DNA of 64,000 bases from Kosakonia cowanii JCM 10956 = DSM 18146 (lineage in GTDB: Bacteria > Pseudomonadota > Gammaproteobacteria > Enterobacterales > Enterobacteriaceae), in NCBI RefSeq assembly GCF_001975225.1, contig NZ_CP019447.1:32884-96883 (forward strand), in the 5' to 3' direction. Position 1 is the first letter of the stretch, and every line of letters starts with the position of its first letter. Positions 20,794 to 31,771 of this stretch are shown here, piece by piece. Both the position numbers and the translations under genes were made by a program. Below the pieces are notes generated by a model. The model saw nothing but the letters and a program-made list of their open reading frames with translations. It had not been told where the DNA came from and searched no databases.

Positions 20794-20811
20794 TGTCGCT
20801 GAAGAACAACA
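20794..20811 (-). promoter_or_regulatory. Second, degenerate GlrR-like site
   Basis: TGTC-N10-AACA on the plus strand, one base off the GlrR consensus and about 95 bp further upstream of glmZ than the perfect site. Multiple spaced GlrR sites are the known layout at glmY and glmZ promoters. Confidence 0.45.
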
Positions 20812-20840
20812 GAGGAAAATGAGGAAAACCTGAACCGCAG

Positions 20841-20870
20841 AAAACAAAAAACCCCGCTTACGCGGGGTTC
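20841..20870 (-). terminator. Terminator of the argX-hisR-leuT-proM operon
   Basis: 8-bp stem (20850-20857 with 20862-20869), 4-nt loop, followed on the minus strand by TTTTTGTTTT. It directly follows the tRNA-Pro gene. Confidence 0.9.
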
Positions 20871-20875
20871 AAAAT

Positions 20876-20952
20876 TGGTCGGCGAGAGAGGATTCGAACC
20901 TCCGACCCACTGGTCCCAAACCAGTTGCGCTACCAAGCTGCGCTACTCGCCG
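20876..20952 (-). tRNA. proM: tRNA-Pro (anticodon TGG)
   Basis: 77-nt cloverleaf including the encoded CCA; the anticodon loop reads TTTGGGA with anticodon TGG, the T loop GGTTCGAATCC is intact and the acceptor stem CGGCGAG/CTCGCCG pairs fully. Last gene of the four-tRNA operon. Confidence 0.97.
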
Positions 20953-20991
20953 TTTTTACTGCTTTTTGACTTTTTTGTTCAATCAAAGTTG

Positions 20992-21078
20992 TGGTGCGAG
21001 GGGGGGGACTTGAACCCCCACGTCCGTAAGGACACTAACACCTGAAGCTAGCGCGTCTACCAATTCCGCCACCTTCGC
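20992..21078 (-). tRNA. leuT: tRNA-Leu (anticodon CAG)
   Basis: 87-nt class II tRNA with the long variable arm (GTGTCCTTACGGAC) and encoded CCA; anticodon CAG in TTCAGGT. Acceptor stem GCGAAGG... pairs with the CCCTCGC end, with the mismatch also seen in E. coli leuT. Confidence 0.97.
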
Positions 21079-21108
21079 ATCGCCACGAAACTTTTTACTG
21101 CTAAATAA

Positions 21109-21185
21109 TGGGGTGGCTAATGGGACTCGAACCCACGACAACTGGAATCACAATCCAGGGCTCTACCAACTGAGCTATAGCCACC
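21109..21185 (-). tRNA. hisR: tRNA-His (anticodon GTG)
   Basis: 77 nt with CCA and the extra 5' G typical of tRNA-His (GGTGGCTATAG). Anticodon GTG in ATTGTGATT. Confidence 0.97.
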
Positions 21186-21253
21186 ACTGTAAATCTGTTC
21201 ACGCGGTATCGTGATAATTCACGAACCACCGCAGCTCAAGCGCCGGGTTAAAA

Positions 21254-21330
<77 letters not shown>

Positions 21331-21351
21331 GTAGCGCCGTTGCGGGGGTGG

Positions 21352-21380
21352 ATAGTACGGACTTCGGGGGCAGCTGTCTA
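21352..21380 (-). promoter_or_regulatory. Promoter of the tRNA operon
   Basis: On the minus strand: -35 TAGACA (21375-21380), 17-bp spacer, -10 TACTAT (21352-21357), followed by the GC-rich discriminator CCACCCCCGC, which is typical of stringently controlled stable-RNA promoters. Confidence 0.8.
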
Positions 21381-21433
21381 GTGCTTTTTTGAAGAAAAAT
21401 GCGCGTTTGGTTATGCTTTGCGCACTTTGTCTC

Positions 21434-22819
21434 TTATTCACCCACCCGAGGCGTTGCCGCACGGCGATCGAAGCCAAATAGCTTATATACCAGCGTCACG
21501 GCAGCCAGGAAGATCACGCCGACAAACAGCGACATACGGGTGTCTTCATTGAATCCCATGCCAATCAGCACGCAGACGAGGAAGGCCATGGTAAGCCAGT
21601 TCGCCCATGGGAACAGCATCGAACGGAACGGATGGCTGGCAATCGCCTCTTTGTGAACCTTGCGAAAACGCAGCTGGCTAATCAGGATCACGAACCACGG
21701 CACCATGCCCGGCAGCACGCTGGCGCTATAGACATAGACAAACACGCGCTGCGGGTTAGGAATGATGTAGTTCAGGCATGAACCGATGAGCAGGATGATA
21801 ATCGAGATAGTCACGCCCACCGCCGGCACGCCGTTTTTCGAGACTTTGGCAACCGCTGCCGGTAACTGGCGGTTCTTCGCCAGCGCATAGAGCATACGGC
21901 CACAGCTGTACATGCCGCTGTTACAGCCGGAGAGCGCCGCAGTCAGCACAACAAAGTTGATGATGCCTGCCGCCGCGGTAATACCGATTTTCGCGAAGGT
22001 CAGGACGAACGGGCTACCGTTAGTACCAATTTCATTCCACGGGAAGATGGTGACGATAACGAAGATTGCGCCGACATAGAAAATCAGGATGCGCCACAGC
22101 ACCTTGCTTACCGCACTGCGCAGCGTCACCTGCGGGTTTTTCGCTTCACCCGCGGTAATACCGATCAGCTCAACGCCCTGATACGAGGCGACAACAATAC
22201 AGAGCGCGGTGAGGAACCCTTTCCAGCCGCCGGCGAAGAAGCCGCCGTGCTCGGTAAGATTGCTAAAGCCGATGGAGTGACCGCCATTGCCAAAGCCGAA
22301 GAAAATCACGCCCAGGCCCACGATGATCATCACGATGATGGTGGTAACTTTGATCATCGCAAACCAGAACTCAATCTCGCCATACAGGCGCACCGCCGCA
22401 AGGTTCGCCAGCGCCACCAGCCCAACGGCAATCAGTGCCGGTATCCACTGGGCGAGATCCGGGAACCAGAACTGGACATAGACGCCAATGGCGGTGATTT
22501 CCGAAATCCCCACCGCCATCCACATAAACCAGTAGGACCAGGCGGTGAGATAACCAAAGAAGGGGCTCATGTAACGATGAGCGTAGACGGCGAACGACCC
22601 GGCGACCGGTTCAAGGAAGAGCATTTCGCCCATCGAACGCATAATAAAGAAGACGAAAAGTCCGGCAATGATATAGGCCAGCAGAACTGACGGGCCAGCC
22701 CACTTCAGGGTGCTGGCAGCGCCCATAAACAGGCCAACGCCGATGGTGCCGCCAAGGGCAATTAATTCAATGTGACGAGACTCCAGCCCACGCTGAAGTT
22801 CGGGTTGTTTTTCGGCCAT
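21434..22819 (-). CDS. thrP: YifK/ThrP amino acid permease
   Basis: Proton-coupled threonine/serine importer of the APC superfamily (AAT family), described in E. coli as ThrP (formerly YifK). 461 residues with about twelve membrane helices; the N-terminal signature [19 protein letters not shown] and the ITAGEAKNP loop are typical of the family. It ends about 100 bp from the tRNA promoter on the same strand. YifK is a known target of the small RNA GcvB. Confidence 0.93.
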   Translation of the reverse strand: MAEKQPELQRGLESRHIELIALGGTIGVGLFMGAASTLKWAGPSVLLAYIIAGLFVFFIMRSMGEMLFLEPVAGSFAVYAHRYMSPFFGYLTAWSYWFMWMAVGISEITAIGVYVQFWFPDLAQWIPALIAVGLVALANLAAVRLYGEIEFWFAMIKVTTIIVMIIVGLGVIFFGFGNGGHSIGFSNLTEHGGFFAGGWKGFLTALCIVVASYQGVELIGITAGEAKNPQVTLRSAVSKVLWRILIFYVGAIFVIVTIFPWNEIGTNGSPFVLTFAKIGITAAAGIINFVVLTAALSGCNSGMYSCGRMLYALAKNRQLPAAVAKVSKNGVPAVGVTISIIILLIGSCLNYIIPNPQRVFVYVYSASVLPGMVPWFVILISQLRFRKVHKEAIASHPFRSMLFPWANWLTMAFLVCVLIGMGFNEDTRMSLFVGVIFLAAVTLVYKLFGFDRRAATPRVGE

Positions 22820-23075
22820 AAATCCTCTGTTGTATTTGCTTCTTGCTTCGCCCGCATCGCGGGTTATTGTTATGAGTTTCCCTCATCTCATCGCAGGCGA
22901 TACTGCTCCGCCCCGCGAAAGGGAGGGCGCAAAATCAGCGCGGCGCTGCAATGAGAGAGCGAATGGTTTCTTAAATCGACGGAAATGGCAAACGATGTGT
23001 ATAAAAAATCCTGGTAGCGCACAATAAAAGAGCAGCAGGAGAGGGAAAGGCAGCGCATTGCGCCGCCGGAGGGGT
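22820..23075 (-). promoter_or_regulatory. Intergenic region wecG-thrP
   Basis: 256 bp between two minus-strand genes. It should hold the end of the ECA operon and the thrP promoter and 5' UTR. No confident promoter or terminator could be assigned by eye. Confidence 0.4.
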
Positions 23076-23816
23076 TCAGAGTTTTCCGCTGTAGTGCCAG
23101 CGTAAATAACGCAGCAGACGGAGCTGGCGCTTCAGGCGCGAAGGCTGCGACAGCAAGCGGTATAGCCACTCAAGGCCGAGGTTCTGCCAGAATTTCGGTG
23201 CGCGCTTAACATGTCCGGTAAAGACATCGTAGGTGCCGCCGACGCCCATATAGAGCGCATCCGGACAGACAAGGCGGCAGTCACGCATAAAAATCTCCTG
23301 CCGCGGCGAGCCCATTGCGACAGTGACGATCTTCGCCCCGCTGTCACGAATGGCTGCAAACAGCGCCTCGCGCTGCTCGGGTTTGAAGTAGCCATCCTGG
23401 CAACCCACAACATTCACCTGCCACTGGTCACGCAGTTTCTGCACGGTCTGCGCCAGCACGTCCGGCTTACCGCCCACCAGGAAGACCGGCGTGCCCGTCT
23501 CCCCTGCCCGCGCCATTAACGCTTCCCACAAATCGGCACCCGCCACGCGGGAGACCTGCGCCTGCGGAAACTTTTTGCGTATTGAGCGCACAACGCTGAT
23601 GCCATCGGCATATTTAAACTCCGCCGCCTCAATCAGGGCGCGAACCTCGGCATCATCTTCCAGCGTCAGCATCTTTTCGGCATTGATTGCCACCAGCGTG
23701 CCCTGCTCTACGCGCCCGTCACCGAAAAGATGATCCAGCGCGTGGGGCATATCACGCCAGCCAATCAACTTCAGGCCGCGAAGGTCATACAGCGGTGCCG
23801 CCGTCTTATCCGTCAT
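23076..23816 (-). CDS. wecG: WecG, UDP-ManNAcA transferase (ECA lipid II synthase)
   Basis: Transfers N-acetyl-D-mannosaminuronic acid to GlcNAc-PP-undecaprenol, making ECA lipid II. 246 residues of the WecG/TagA/CpsF (GT26) family; the signatures [16 protein letters not shown] and [12 protein letters not shown] are present. A basic, leucine-rich C-terminus ([15 protein letters not shown]) is expected to bind the membrane. Last gene of the ECA operon, 11 bp after wzyE. Confidence 0.95.
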   Translation of the reverse strand: MTDKTAAPLYDLRGLKLIGWRDMPHALDHLFGDGRVEQGTLVAINAEKMLTLEDDAEVRALIEAAEFKYADGISVVRSIRKKFPQAQVSRVAGADLWEALMARAGETGTPVFLVGGKPDVLAQTVQKLRDQWQVNVVGCQDGYFKPEQREALFAAIRDSGAKIVTVAMGSPRQEIFMRDCRLVCPDALYMGVGGTYDVFTGHVKRAPKFWQNLGLEWLYRLLSQPSRLKRQLRLLRYLRWHYSGKL

Positions 23817-23827
23817 GTTTGATCCTT

Positions 23828-25180
23828 TTACAACTGGGAGAGCGGTTTGACCGCGCGCGTACCGCGACGCTGTATCAACCCGGCGCTATCGAATAGCCAG
23901 TACAGCAGTTTCGCCGCCAGCAGGCAGAAAGCGAAAACGGCGAGGAAGAAGACCACACGAGAGGCGAACGCATCCAGCCCTTCACGCGCCAGCACAATCA
24001 TGTTGAAGATCGCCCCGAAGCAGAAGCTGTGCAGGATCGCCGCCTTGTAGCGGTTCGTTTCCCGGTTGCCCAGGGCATAAACCCAGTCGAACCATTTGAT
24101 GATAAGCCCCACCGCTGCCGCGCCCAGCGGAATAAACCACGCGCCGCCCATCACCACTAAGGAGCCAATCAGCGTCGGTGAAATGGCCAGCCCTGAGTGG
24201 TTATTCAGCACTTCCCAGGTAAAGTAGTTCGCGGTGTTAAGCACAACACCCGGGCGCGATGGCCACAGCCAGGTGGGGATAAAGACATAGAAATCGCGCA
24301 CAATTGGCGCCAGCCCCTGAAACTCAATCTTGTCGTAGTTTTGCAGCAGCAAAGCGAGGTTTTCCCACGGCGAGAAGGTATCGCGCGTCAGATAGAGGAA
24401 GGTGTAAAACGCTTCATCACCGCGCACATCCAGCCCGTAGCGTTTCAGCGCCAGCCAGAACATGCCGACAATGCCGAGCACGCCCGCCGCCGCCAGCATC
24501 CACAACGAGATCCAGCCACGAATAATGCCGATAAACAGGAAGATAGCGAAGGCAATGATGATATTGGCGCGCGTACCGCCAACAATCATGTAGGTCAGCA
24601 GGCCAAACGCCACGGTGCTGACCAAAAAGAAGAGCCAGGTCTGGGCATTCTGCCGCAGGAAGTAGACCACCAGCATCGCCGGAATAAAGAAATAGAAGAA
24701 GCGCTTCAGCGCTACGCCGGAGACTTCGCTGGAGAAAATCTGGCTATAGGAGTGCAGACGGAAGAGTAAAAACCCGTTGTGCATAAAGAAGATGCCAACG
24801 CTCACCAGCGCGATGACCATCAGGATCACCCACGTCAGATGCGCCTCTACCCGGTTAATGGTAAAGAGCGGACGCCGCGGCGTAAGAGAAGACGAAGCGC
24901 GCAGCCGCGTTTTATAGGTCACATAGTAGATGCCATAGAAGCAGGCCGCCGCCAGCAGCGTCTGCATCAGGATATCGGGCGGCGCAACGCCGACGTTGAA
25001 GCGGAACACCAGCACGCTGGTCAGCGGAAAACCGAAGAAGAAGGTCAGCAAAAAAAGCAGCGAGAAGAAGACGTTAAAGTTAAAACGTACGCGGCGAAAT
25101 TCGAACCAGGTGAGCGTGCCGATAAACAGCGTCGCCAACAGCCAGATAACAAACAGTCCGCAAAATTCGAGTGGGCTCAT
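23828..25180 (-). CDS. wzyE: WzyE, ECA polysaccharide polymerase
   Basis: Polytopic inner-membrane polymerase that joins ECA trisaccharide repeats in the periplasm. 450 residues with about eleven hydrophobic segments and a large loop, the layout of WzyE proteins. The start overlaps wecF by 4 bp, so it is translationally coupled within the operon. Confidence 0.94.
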   Translation of the reverse strand: MSPLEFCGLFVIWLLATLFIGTLTWFEFRRVRFNFNVFFSLLFLLTFFFGFPLTSVLVFRFNVGVAPPDILMQTLLAAACFYGIYYVTYKTRLRASSSLTPRRPLFTINRVEAHLTWVILMVIALVSVGIFFMHNGFLLFRLHSYSQIFSSEVSGVALKRFFYFFIPAMLVVYFLRQNAQTWLFFLVSTVAFGLLTYMIVGGTRANIIIAFAIFLFIGIIRGWISLWMLAAAGVLGIVGMFWLALKRYGLDVRGDEAFYTFLYLTRDTFSPWENLALLLQNYDKIEFQGLAPIVRDFYVFIPTWLWPSRPGVVLNTANYFTWEVLNNHSGLAISPTLIGSLVVMGGAWFIPLGAAAVGLIIKWFDWVYALGNRETNRYKAAILHSFCFGAIFNMIVLAREGLDAFASRVVFFLAVFAFCLLAAKLLYWLFDSAGLIQRRGTRAVKPLSQL

Positions 25181-26256
25181 CCGTTGATCCCCGCAGCGTT
25201 AAGGAGCGCTTTGTGCCACAGCGTTTCGTAATGTGGGCTGAAAAAAGCGATAGCGTTTTTATCCACCGCTAACAGCTGGCGGCGGGCCTCGCGGATCACC
25301 GCCTCATCCAGCGCATCGCCGGTAAAGAGAACGGGAATGCCTTCCGCCACCATATCGCGCCAGAAGGGGTTTTCCCTGTTCAGCACACAGGGCACGCCCG
25401 CCTGGATCAGCAGGCACATCGTACCGATCCCCTGCTGGCGTGCAAAAATGAAATAGCCCAGATCGCACTGCGCGAGCAGCCCGAGATAGGCATCAAAATC
25501 CATTTTCTCATCGAGGATGCGCAGGTTGTCAGCACTGAAAAGCGTCAGCCCGGCGCTGCGTACTGCGGCGATATAAGCATCGTTATTCGCCGGATAGCCC
25601 ATCGGCACAATGATATTGACCGTATCGCCAAACTGACGGTGGATCGCCTGCAAAGCGGCAATATGCTCATTACTCGCATCGCCGGAGTTGCCGACCAGAA
25701 TCGTCAGCTTGCCCGTCTGCGGGCGCTCATCCGCCATGTTGTTCAGCGCCGGATCCATACGCGTTGGGAAATAGAGCAGTTCACCAGGCACTTTAGGGTT
25801 ACGTTCGGCAAACCACGCCAGATCGCCGCGGGTCGCAAAGATGCAGCCTACGCGACGCTGCGCTAAACGGCGCAGCGGATAAAAGAGACGGAATTTCAGG
25901 CTGCGGGAGACTTCATACAGATCGGCGCCCCAGGCGTGCCAGTAGAACTGCTCGCGCTTGATAGCCCCTTGCAGCAGTGCCAGCCAGAGATCGAAATTAA
26001 ACTGACCGTGGAAGAAGAAGCGCTGCTGACGTTGCGCTTTCGCCCGCGCGATGACCGCTTTTGCCAGACTCTTTTTGTCGGGATAAAAATGCAGCGTCAG
26101 CGCAGGATAGTGCGCCCGCTGCGACTCGTCACGCCCGACAACCATAAACTCGCGGGCATACTCTCCCGATGCCGCAAGATGGTCGTTAAAGAAGCGCAGC
26201 ACAGTTTGGTTATGGTGTGGGATATCCGATCCCAGTATGTGAATCAGTGCAGTCAT
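25177..26256 (-). CDS. wecF: WecF, Fuc4NAc transferase (ECA lipid III synthase)
   Basis: Transfers 4-acetamido-4,6-dideoxy-D-galactose from its dTDP form to ECA lipid II, completing lipid III. 359 residues, GT56 family, opening with the conserved [20 protein letters not shown]. Overlaps wzxE by 4 bp at its 5' end and wzyE by 4 bp at its 3' end. Confidence 0.95.
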   Translation of the reverse strand: MTALIHILGSDIPHHNQTVLRFFNDHLAASGEYAREFMVVGRDESQRAHYPALTLHFYPDKKSLAKAVIARAKAQRQQRFFFHGQFNFDLWLALLQGAIKREQFYWHAWGADLYEVSRSLKFRLFYPLRRLAQRRVGCIFATRGDLAWFAERNPKVPGELLYFPTRMDPALNNMADERPQTGKLTILVGNSGDASNEHIAALQAIHRQFGDTVNIIVPMGYPANNDAYIAAVRSAGLTLFSADNLRILDEKMDFDAYLGLLAQCDLGYFIFARQQGIGTMCLLIQAGVPCVLNRENPFWRDMVAEGIPVLFTGDALDEAVIREARRQLLAVDKNAIAFFSPHYETLWHKALLNAAGING

Positions 26257-27503
26257 GCCTTTTTACGCCAAATCAAAAAAACGCCGCAACAAACAGCGAA
26301 ATAGATAATGTAGGTGGCCATATAGGCCTGCGCTGCGCCCGCCGCGCCGTGCGCCGGAATAAGCCAGCGCGCGAAGAGCGTCAGCAGCGCAAACTGGCTT
26401 ATTTCAGCCAGTATATAGAATCGCAGCGAGGCCTTCGCGATGACTAAATAGCCAAAGACGTAAGCCCCCACTTTCAATACATCCCCGACCAGCTGCCAGG
26501 CGAAGAGATCGCGCATGGCGATAAACTTCTCAGAAAAGAGCAGCCAGATCGCCACATCGCGCAGCAGCCAGACGCCGAGGCTCACCGCCGCCACGGCGGG
26601 AAGAACAAAGCGCAGTGACCTGCCGATTTCACGCGAGATCTCCTGCTTCGTCACCAGTCGCGACAATGTCGGTAACAGATAGACGCTAAACGAGGCGGTA
26701 ATAAACTGCAGGTAAGCATCCGATATCGTGCTTACACCCTGCCAGATCCCCACATCATCCCAGCTGTAGTGGGCAGCAAGCTGGTTTCGCATCATCACGT
26801 AAGCCAGCGGCATCGTAAATGAGGTGATGAGCGCCATCAGGGTAAATTTACCCAGCTGACCTGCCAGCACACGATCCCACTGCGGCCTAAAGAAACGCAG
26901 CGGTATCGCTTTGCTTCTCAGCAGCATCGCCATCGCCGGGATAACCACCAGCGCAGGCACCAGTGCCAGCCCCAGCAGCGCACCCTGATAGCCGCCAATG
27001 CGGTAACAGAGATACCAGGCCAGCACGCCAATGAGGCTGCCGATAATCAGCGACAGCGCATTCCCCGCCGCATCGCGGAACCCCTTCATTACCGCCAGCA
27101 ACAGGTTGGCCCAGGCGATGCCCATCTGCACCAACGCGACTAAGCGCACAAGCCCCTGATAGTGGGTATGACCAAACAGCCCCTGGCTGATGGGCGCGGC
27201 AGCGAGCAGGAACAGCAGCGCCAGCAGGGTTGAGAAGCCGAGCACCATCGCCGAGGAGGTACCGACAACCACGCGCAGACGCGCGGGATCGTCATGAGAC
27301 TGCGCCACAAACTTCGTGACGCCATTAAAAATCCCCGCGCCCGCCAGCACGCCAAGCACGGTAATCAGCTGGCGAAAGTTACCCGCCTGTCCGACGCCGG
27401 ATGGCCCGAACGCCATCGCCAGCAGTTTAACCACCAGCAGTCCCGCGCCGATTTTGACCAGCGTGCTTGCGGCAGTCCAGAGCGATGCTTTTGCCAGCGA
27501 CAT
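26253..27503 (-). CDS. wzxE: WzxE, ECA lipid III flippase
   Basis: Flips the undecaprenyl-linked ECA trisaccharide across the inner membrane; polysaccharide-transporter branch of the MOP exporters. 416 residues with about twelve hydrophobic helices. One base separates it from wecE, and it overlaps wecF. Confidence 0.95.
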   Translation of the reverse strand: MSLAKASLWTAASTLVKIGAGLLVVKLLAMAFGPSGVGQAGNFRQLITVLGVLAGAGIFNGVTKFVAQSHDDPARLRVVVGTSSAMVLGFSTLLALLFLLAAAPISQGLFGHTHYQGLVRLVALVQMGIAWANLLLAVMKGFRDAAGNALSLIIGSLIGVLAWYLCYRIGGYQGALLGLALVPALVVIPAMAMLLRSKAIPLRFFRPQWDRVLAGQLGKFTLMALITSFTMPLAYVMMRNQLAAHYSWDDVGIWQGVSTISDAYLQFITASFSVYLLPTLSRLVTKQEISREIGRSLRFVLPAVAAVSLGVWLLRDVAIWLLFSEKFIAMRDLFAWQLVGDVLKVGAYVFGYLVIAKASLRFYILAEISQFALLTLFARWLIPAHGAAGAAQAYMATYIIYFAVCCGVFLIWRKKA

Positions 27504-27504
27504 A

Positions 27505-28635
27505 TCAGCTGAAGTAGCTCAGAAGCGTGCTGATCACCGTCCGCTGATTGACCGACGCCAGGTTGTAGAAGAGCGGCAGGCGAAGCAACCGCTCACTCTC
27601 TTGCGTGGTATAGCGGTCTTCGCCGTGGAAGGTACCGAACTTCTCGCCGGCTGGCGAGGCGTGCAGCGGGATATAGTGGAACACCGCCATAATCTCCGCT
27701 TCCTTCAGGAAGGCAATCAGCTTGCTGCGATCCGCTTCGTCGCGCAGCTTAATATAAAACATGTGCGCATTGTGGCTACACTCTGCCGGAATCGAGGGCA
27801 GTTCAATGCGCCCGGTTTTTGCCAGCGGGGAGAGCGCATCATAGTAGTTTTGCCACAAGGCCAGCCGCTGCTGGTTAATGCGCTCGGCTGACTCCAGCTG
27901 TGCCCACAGGTAGGCGGCCTGCAAATCGGCCATCAAATAGCTGGAGCCGATATCACGCCAGGTGTACTTATCCACCTGCCCGCGGAAGAACTGGCTGCGA
28001 TTGGTGCCCTTTTCGCGAATCACCTCTGCGCGTTCAACCAGCGCGCGATCGTTAATTAGCGTCGCGCCGCCTTCACCGCCCGCAGTGTAGTTTTTGGTTT
28101 CGTGAAAACTGAAGCAGCCAATATGGCCGATGGTGCCTAATGCCCGTCCTTTGTAGGTCGACATCACGCCCTGCGCGGCATCTTCCACCACCAACAGCTT
28201 ATGCTTTTGCGCGATCGCCATGATGGTGTCCATTTCACAGGCAACGCCCGCATAATGCACCGGCACAATCGCGCGCGTCTTATCGGTGATCGCCGCTTCA
28301 ATCCGCGTCTCATCGATGTTCATCGTATCCGGGCGGATATCAACGAAGACGATCTTCGCCCCACGCAGCACAAAGGCGTTGGCGGTGGAGACGAAGGTGT
28401 AGCTCGGCATAATCACTTCATCGCCAGGCTGGATATCCAGCAGCAGCGCGGCCATCTCCAGCGATGCGGTGCATGAAGGCGTCAGCAGGACTTTGGCGCT
28501 GCGAAAACGCTGCTCCATCCACTGCTGGCAGCGGCGGGTAAAACCGCCGTCGCCGCATAATTTCCCGCTGCCCATTGCCGACTGCATGTAGTCAATTTCC
28601 GTTCCTACTACCGGTGGTGCATTGAAAGGGATCAT
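27505..28635 (-). CDS. wecE: WecE (RffA), dTDP-4-amino-4,6-dideoxygalactose transaminase
   Basis: PLP aminotransferase of the DegT/DnrJ/EryC1 family; converts dTDP-4-keto-6-deoxyglucose to dTDP-4-amino-4,6-dideoxygalactose using glutamate. 376 residues; the PLP lysine is Lys181 in FHETKNYTAGGEGG, and the cofactor Asp is in VVEDAAQGV. Its substrate needs dTDP-glucose synthesis (RmlA/RmlB type enzymes), which are not encoded in this locus here. Confidence 0.96.
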   Translation of the reverse strand: MIPFNAPPVVGTEIDYMQSAMGSGKLCGDGGFTRRCQQWMEQRFRSAKVLLTPSCTASLEMAALLLDIQPGDEVIMPSYTFVSTANAFVLRGAKIVFVDIRPDTMNIDETRIEAAITDKTRAIVPVHYAGVACEMDTIMAIAQKHKLLVVEDAAQGVMSTYKGRALGTIGHIGCFSFHETKNYTAGGEGGATLINDRALVERAEVIREKGTNRSQFFRGQVDKYTWRDIGSSYLMADLQAAYLWAQLESAERINQQRLALWQNYYDALSPLAKTGRIELPSIPAECSHNAHMFYIKLRDEADRSKLIAFLKEAEIMAVFHYIPLHASPAGEKFGTFHGEDRYTTQESERLLRLPLFYNLASVNQRTVISTLLSYFS

Positions 28636-28639
28636 AGCG

Positions 28640-29317
28640 TTACCTGTATAGCCATAAGGCGGTGCTTTCTACGTTCGCGCCGCTCTGAATATATCGTTTA
28701 AGTGCGGCAGTATTCCCAAGCTGGGTCGCCACACGCACGTGCGTTAACTGCCGCGCTCGCGCCCACTGGCACGCCGCCTGCATCAATTTCTCGCCCATAC
28801 CGCGTCCGCCCAGCAGGCCAATACGCGCCTCGTGCTCATTAAGCTGGCGAAGAGAGACAAAACCGCTGATGGCATCCTCCTGCGCGCGGAAAATCAGACA
28901 CTGGTGGTCGAAAAGACCCTTTACCGCGTTTTCAATCCACTGCGCGTAGAAACGACCGCTCGCCTCAGGCGCATACCAGGGCGCGCGAAAGCGGCTCTGG
29001 ACAAACATCTCTGCCGCCATCTGACGAAGCGCGGGAATATCGCTTTCATCTGCCACAGTGGCGACCGGATCGATACCCTGTGCGGCAACCGGCAGTCGCA
29101 AATCGATCTCACCTTCGACCAGTTGAAAACCCAGCTGTTGCAGGGCATCAAGCTGATGGGTTTGCGCGGCGGGCAATTTCACCTGCAGGCGTTCCCACTG
29201 TGCAAAATCTGCGCCAGTAAGCGCGGGTGCGGAAGGATTCAGACGAATAATCGCGCTGCGCAGACCAAAAAAAGCGCTTTCCCATACCAGCTCATCTATC
29301 GTGCCATGCACCGCCAT
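28640..29317 (-). CDS. wecD: WecD (RffC), dTDP-fucosamine acetyltransferase
   Basis: GNAT-family enzyme that acetylates dTDP-4-amino-4,6-dideoxygalactose to dTDP-Fuc4NAc. 225 residues; the acetyl-CoA loop is seen as [18 protein letters not shown]. In E. coli the genes rffG and rffH precede it, but here its start is only 9 bp after the wecC stop. Confidence 0.93.
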   Translation of the reverse strand: MAVHGTIDELVWESAFFGLRSAIIRLNPSAPALTGADFAQWERLQVKLPAAQTHQLDALQQLGFQLVEGEIDLRLPVAAQGIDPVATVADESDIPALRQMAAEMFVQSRFRAPWYAPEASGRFYAQWIENAVKGLFDHQCLIFRAQEDAISGFVSLRQLNEHEARIGLLGGRGMGEKLMQAACQWARARQLTHVRVATQLGNTAALKRYIQSGANVESTALWLYR

Positions 29318-29326
29318 GCTAAATCC

Positions 29327-30589
29327 TTAGCGCCAGACGCCTTTGGTATCGACGATCCACGGCTGCGAAATGGTGGCGGCATCGACCGCTTTAAACTGCT
29401 TATGGTCGACCAGCATCACCAGCACATCGGCCTGCGCCAGCGCATCCTGGGTGTTGACCAGCGTGCTGTGCCCGGCCATTTTCTCCGGCAGCGTGTCGAT
29501 ATTCGGTTCGACGACCAGCGTCTGGCCGTTGTGCCACTGGGCGATGTCATGCGCGATCTCCATCGCCGGGCTTTCACGTAGATCGTCAATGTTCGGTTTA
29601 AACGCCAGCCCGAAGCAGGCGATTTTAACCTCGCTGGCGCGCTTGCCGCTCGCAGTGAGGCAATCGGCGACGGTGGCTTTCACCTGGTTCAGCACCCAGT
29701 GCGGTTTGTGATCGTTCACTTCACGCGCGGTACGGATAAGCCTTGCCTGATCGGGGTTCTGCGCCACGATAAACCACGGATCGACCGCGATACAGTGGCC
29801 GCCGACGCCAGGGCCGGGCTGCAGAATATTGACGCGCGGATGGCGATTCGCCAGGCGGATCAGCTCCCAGACGTTGATCCCCTGATCGGCACAAATCAGC
29901 GACAGTTCGTTGGCAAAAGCGATGTTAACGTCGCGGAAGCTGTTTTCTGTCAGCTTGCACATCTCGGCAGTGCGGGCGTTAGTCACTACGCACTCGCCTT
30001 CAAGGAAGATTTTATAAAGCTCGCTGGCGCGGGCAGAACACTTGGGTGTCATGCCGCCAATCACGCGGTCATTTTTAATCAGTTCGACCATCACCTGCCC
30101 CGGCAGCACGCGCTCCGGGCAGTAGGCGATATTCACGTCCGCCTGCTCGCCAGCCTGCTGAGGGAAGGTGAGATCCGGGCGCGCCTCGGCGAGCCACTGC
30201 GCCATCTGCTCCGTCGCGCCAACCGGTGAGGTGGATTCGAGGATCACTAGCGCGCCTTTATGCAGCGCGGGTGCAATGGATTTTGCAGCCGCTTCAACGT
30301 AGGCCATATCCGGCTCGTGATCGCCCTTAAACGGTGTTGGCACCGCAATCAGGTAGGCGTCTGCCGCAACAGGCGTGGTGCTGGCGCGCAGGTAACCGCC
30401 CTCCACCGCCGCTTTTACTACGCTATCCAGTTCCGGCTCAACGATGTGGATCTCGCCACGGTTAATGGTCTCCACCGCACGCGCGTTGATGTCCACCCCT
30501 ACGACCTGCTTCTGCCGGGAGGCAAAAGCCGCTGCGGTAGGCAGGCCAATGTAGCCGAGGCCAATCACGGAAATGGTTGTAAAGCTCAT
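29327..30589 (-). CDS. wecC: WecC, UDP-ManNAc dehydrogenase
   Basis: Oxidises UDP-N-acetyl-D-mannosamine to the uronic acid (UDP-ManNAcA) with two NAD+. 420 residues: N-terminal Rossmann domain ([15 protein letters not shown]), and the catalytic Cys266 in [15 protein letters not shown]. The start overlaps the wecB stop by 4 bp. Confidence 0.97.
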   Translation of the reverse strand: MSFTTISVIGLGYIGLPTAAAFASRQKQVVGVDINARAVETINRGEIHIVEPELDSVVKAAVEGGYLRASTTPVAADAYLIAVPTPFKGDHEPDMAYVEAAAKSIAPALHKGALVILESTSPVGATEQMAQWLAEARPDLTFPQQAGEQADVNIAYCPERVLPGQVMVELIKNDRVIGGMTPKCSARASELYKIFLEGECVVTNARTAEMCKLTENSFRDVNIAFANELSLICADQGINVWELIRLANRHPRVNILQPGPGVGGHCIAVDPWFIVAQNPDQARLIRTAREVNDHKPHWVLNQVKATVADCLTASGKRASEVKIACFGLAFKPNIDDLRESPAMEIAHDIAQWHNGQTLVVEPNIDTLPEKMAGHSTLVNTQDALAQADVLVMLVDHKQFKAVDAATISQPWIVDTKGVWR

Positions 30590-31716
30590 AGTGTTACCTG
30601 ATTGTGTTTAAGTGCGTGCAAAATTCGGCCACAAGCCTGCCCATCCCCGTAAGGGTTGTGCGCGCGGCTCATGGTCTGCCATGCTTCATTGTCATTAAGC
30701 AGGAGCGTGACCTCATCGACGATGCGCTGGCGATCGGTGCCTACCAGTTTTACGGTTCCGGCATCGACGGCCTCTGGCCGCTCGGTCGTGTCACGCATCA
30801 CCAGCACCGGTTTACCCAGTGAAGGCGCCTCCTCCTGAATGCCGCCGGAGTCCGTCAGGATCAGCCAGGCGTGGTTCATCAACCACATGAAGGGTAAATA
30901 ATCCTGCGGCTCAATCAAAAAAACGTTCTCAACCGGCCCGAGAGTGCGGTTTACCGGCTCGCTGACATTAGGATTGAGGTGCACGGGATAGACAATCTGG
31001 ACATCATCATTCTGGGCAGCAATATCCGCCAGCGCGTGACAAATCTGTTCGAAGCCCTGGCCGAAGCTCTCCCGGCGGTGGCCGGTTACCAGCACCAGTT
31101 TTTTCTGTGCATCAAGGAAAGGGTAGCGGGCTGCCAGCGCCTCATATTGCGCGGGGTTGTTCATCACGCTATCGCGTACCCAGAAGAGCGCATCAATCAC
31201 CGTATTGCCGGTAACAAAAATGCGCTCATCGTCGACGTTTTCCCGGCGTAAATTGTGCCGGGAGTTCTCCGTCGGCGCGAAGTGGTACATCGCCAGATGA
31301 CCCGTAAGCGTGCGGTTAGCCTCTTCCGGCCAGGGTGATGACAGATCGCCGGTACGCAGACCTGCCTCCACATGCCCTACGGGTATGCGTTGATAAAACG
31401 CGGCGAGGCTTGCAGCAATGGTGGTAGTGGTATCGCCGTGAACCAACACGACATCCGGGCGGAACGCTTCAAGAATGGGTTTTAATCCCTGCAAAATACC
31501 GCAGGTAATTTCGGTTAGCCCCTGCCCGGGACGCATAATATTTAGATCGTAATCCGGGACGATAGAGAAGAGGTTCAGCACCTGATCGAGCATCTCCCGA
31601 TGCTGTGCAGTGACGCAAACTCTTGCCTCAAAGTCAGGATCCTTTGCCAGCGCATGAACCAGCGGTGCCATTTTTATGGCTTCTGGTCGCGTGCCGAATA
31701 CGGTCAGTACTTTCAC
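30586..31716 (-). CDS. wecB: WecB, UDP-GlcNAc 2-epimerase
   Basis: Non-hydrolysing epimerase that interconverts UDP-GlcNAc and UDP-ManNAc, the first dedicated step to ManNAcA. 376 residues, starting [20 protein letters not shown]; the catalytic-region motifs [11 protein letters not shown] and [21 protein letters not shown] are intact. Follows wzzE by 55 bp. Confidence 0.97.
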   Translation of the reverse strand: MKVLTVFGTRPEAIKMAPLVHALAKDPDFEARVCVTAQHREMLDQVLNLFSIVPDYDLNIMRPGQGLTEITCGILQGLKPILEAFRPDVVLVHGDTTTTIAASLAAFYQRIPVGHVEAGLRTGDLSSPWPEEANRTLTGHLAMYHFAPTENSRHNLRRENVDDERIFVTGNTVIDALFWVRDSVMNNPAQYEALAARYPFLDAQKKLVLVTGHRRESFGQGFEQICHALADIAAQNDDVQIVYPVHLNPNVSEPVNRTLGPVENVFLIEPQDYLPFMWLMNHAWLILTDSGGIQEEAPSLGKPVLVMRDTTERPEAVDAGTVKLVGTDRQRIVDEVTLLLNDNEAWQTMSRAHNPYGDGQACGRILHALKHNQVTL

Positions 31717-31771
31717 AACGATTCTCTTTAATTAGAGGATGGAGGCATAGCGCCCCCATCTCAGACGGCGT

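Noticed and set aside
28832..29581. Plus-strand frame across wecD and wecC
   Set aside because: Crosses two well-supported minus-strand genes with no own family signal.
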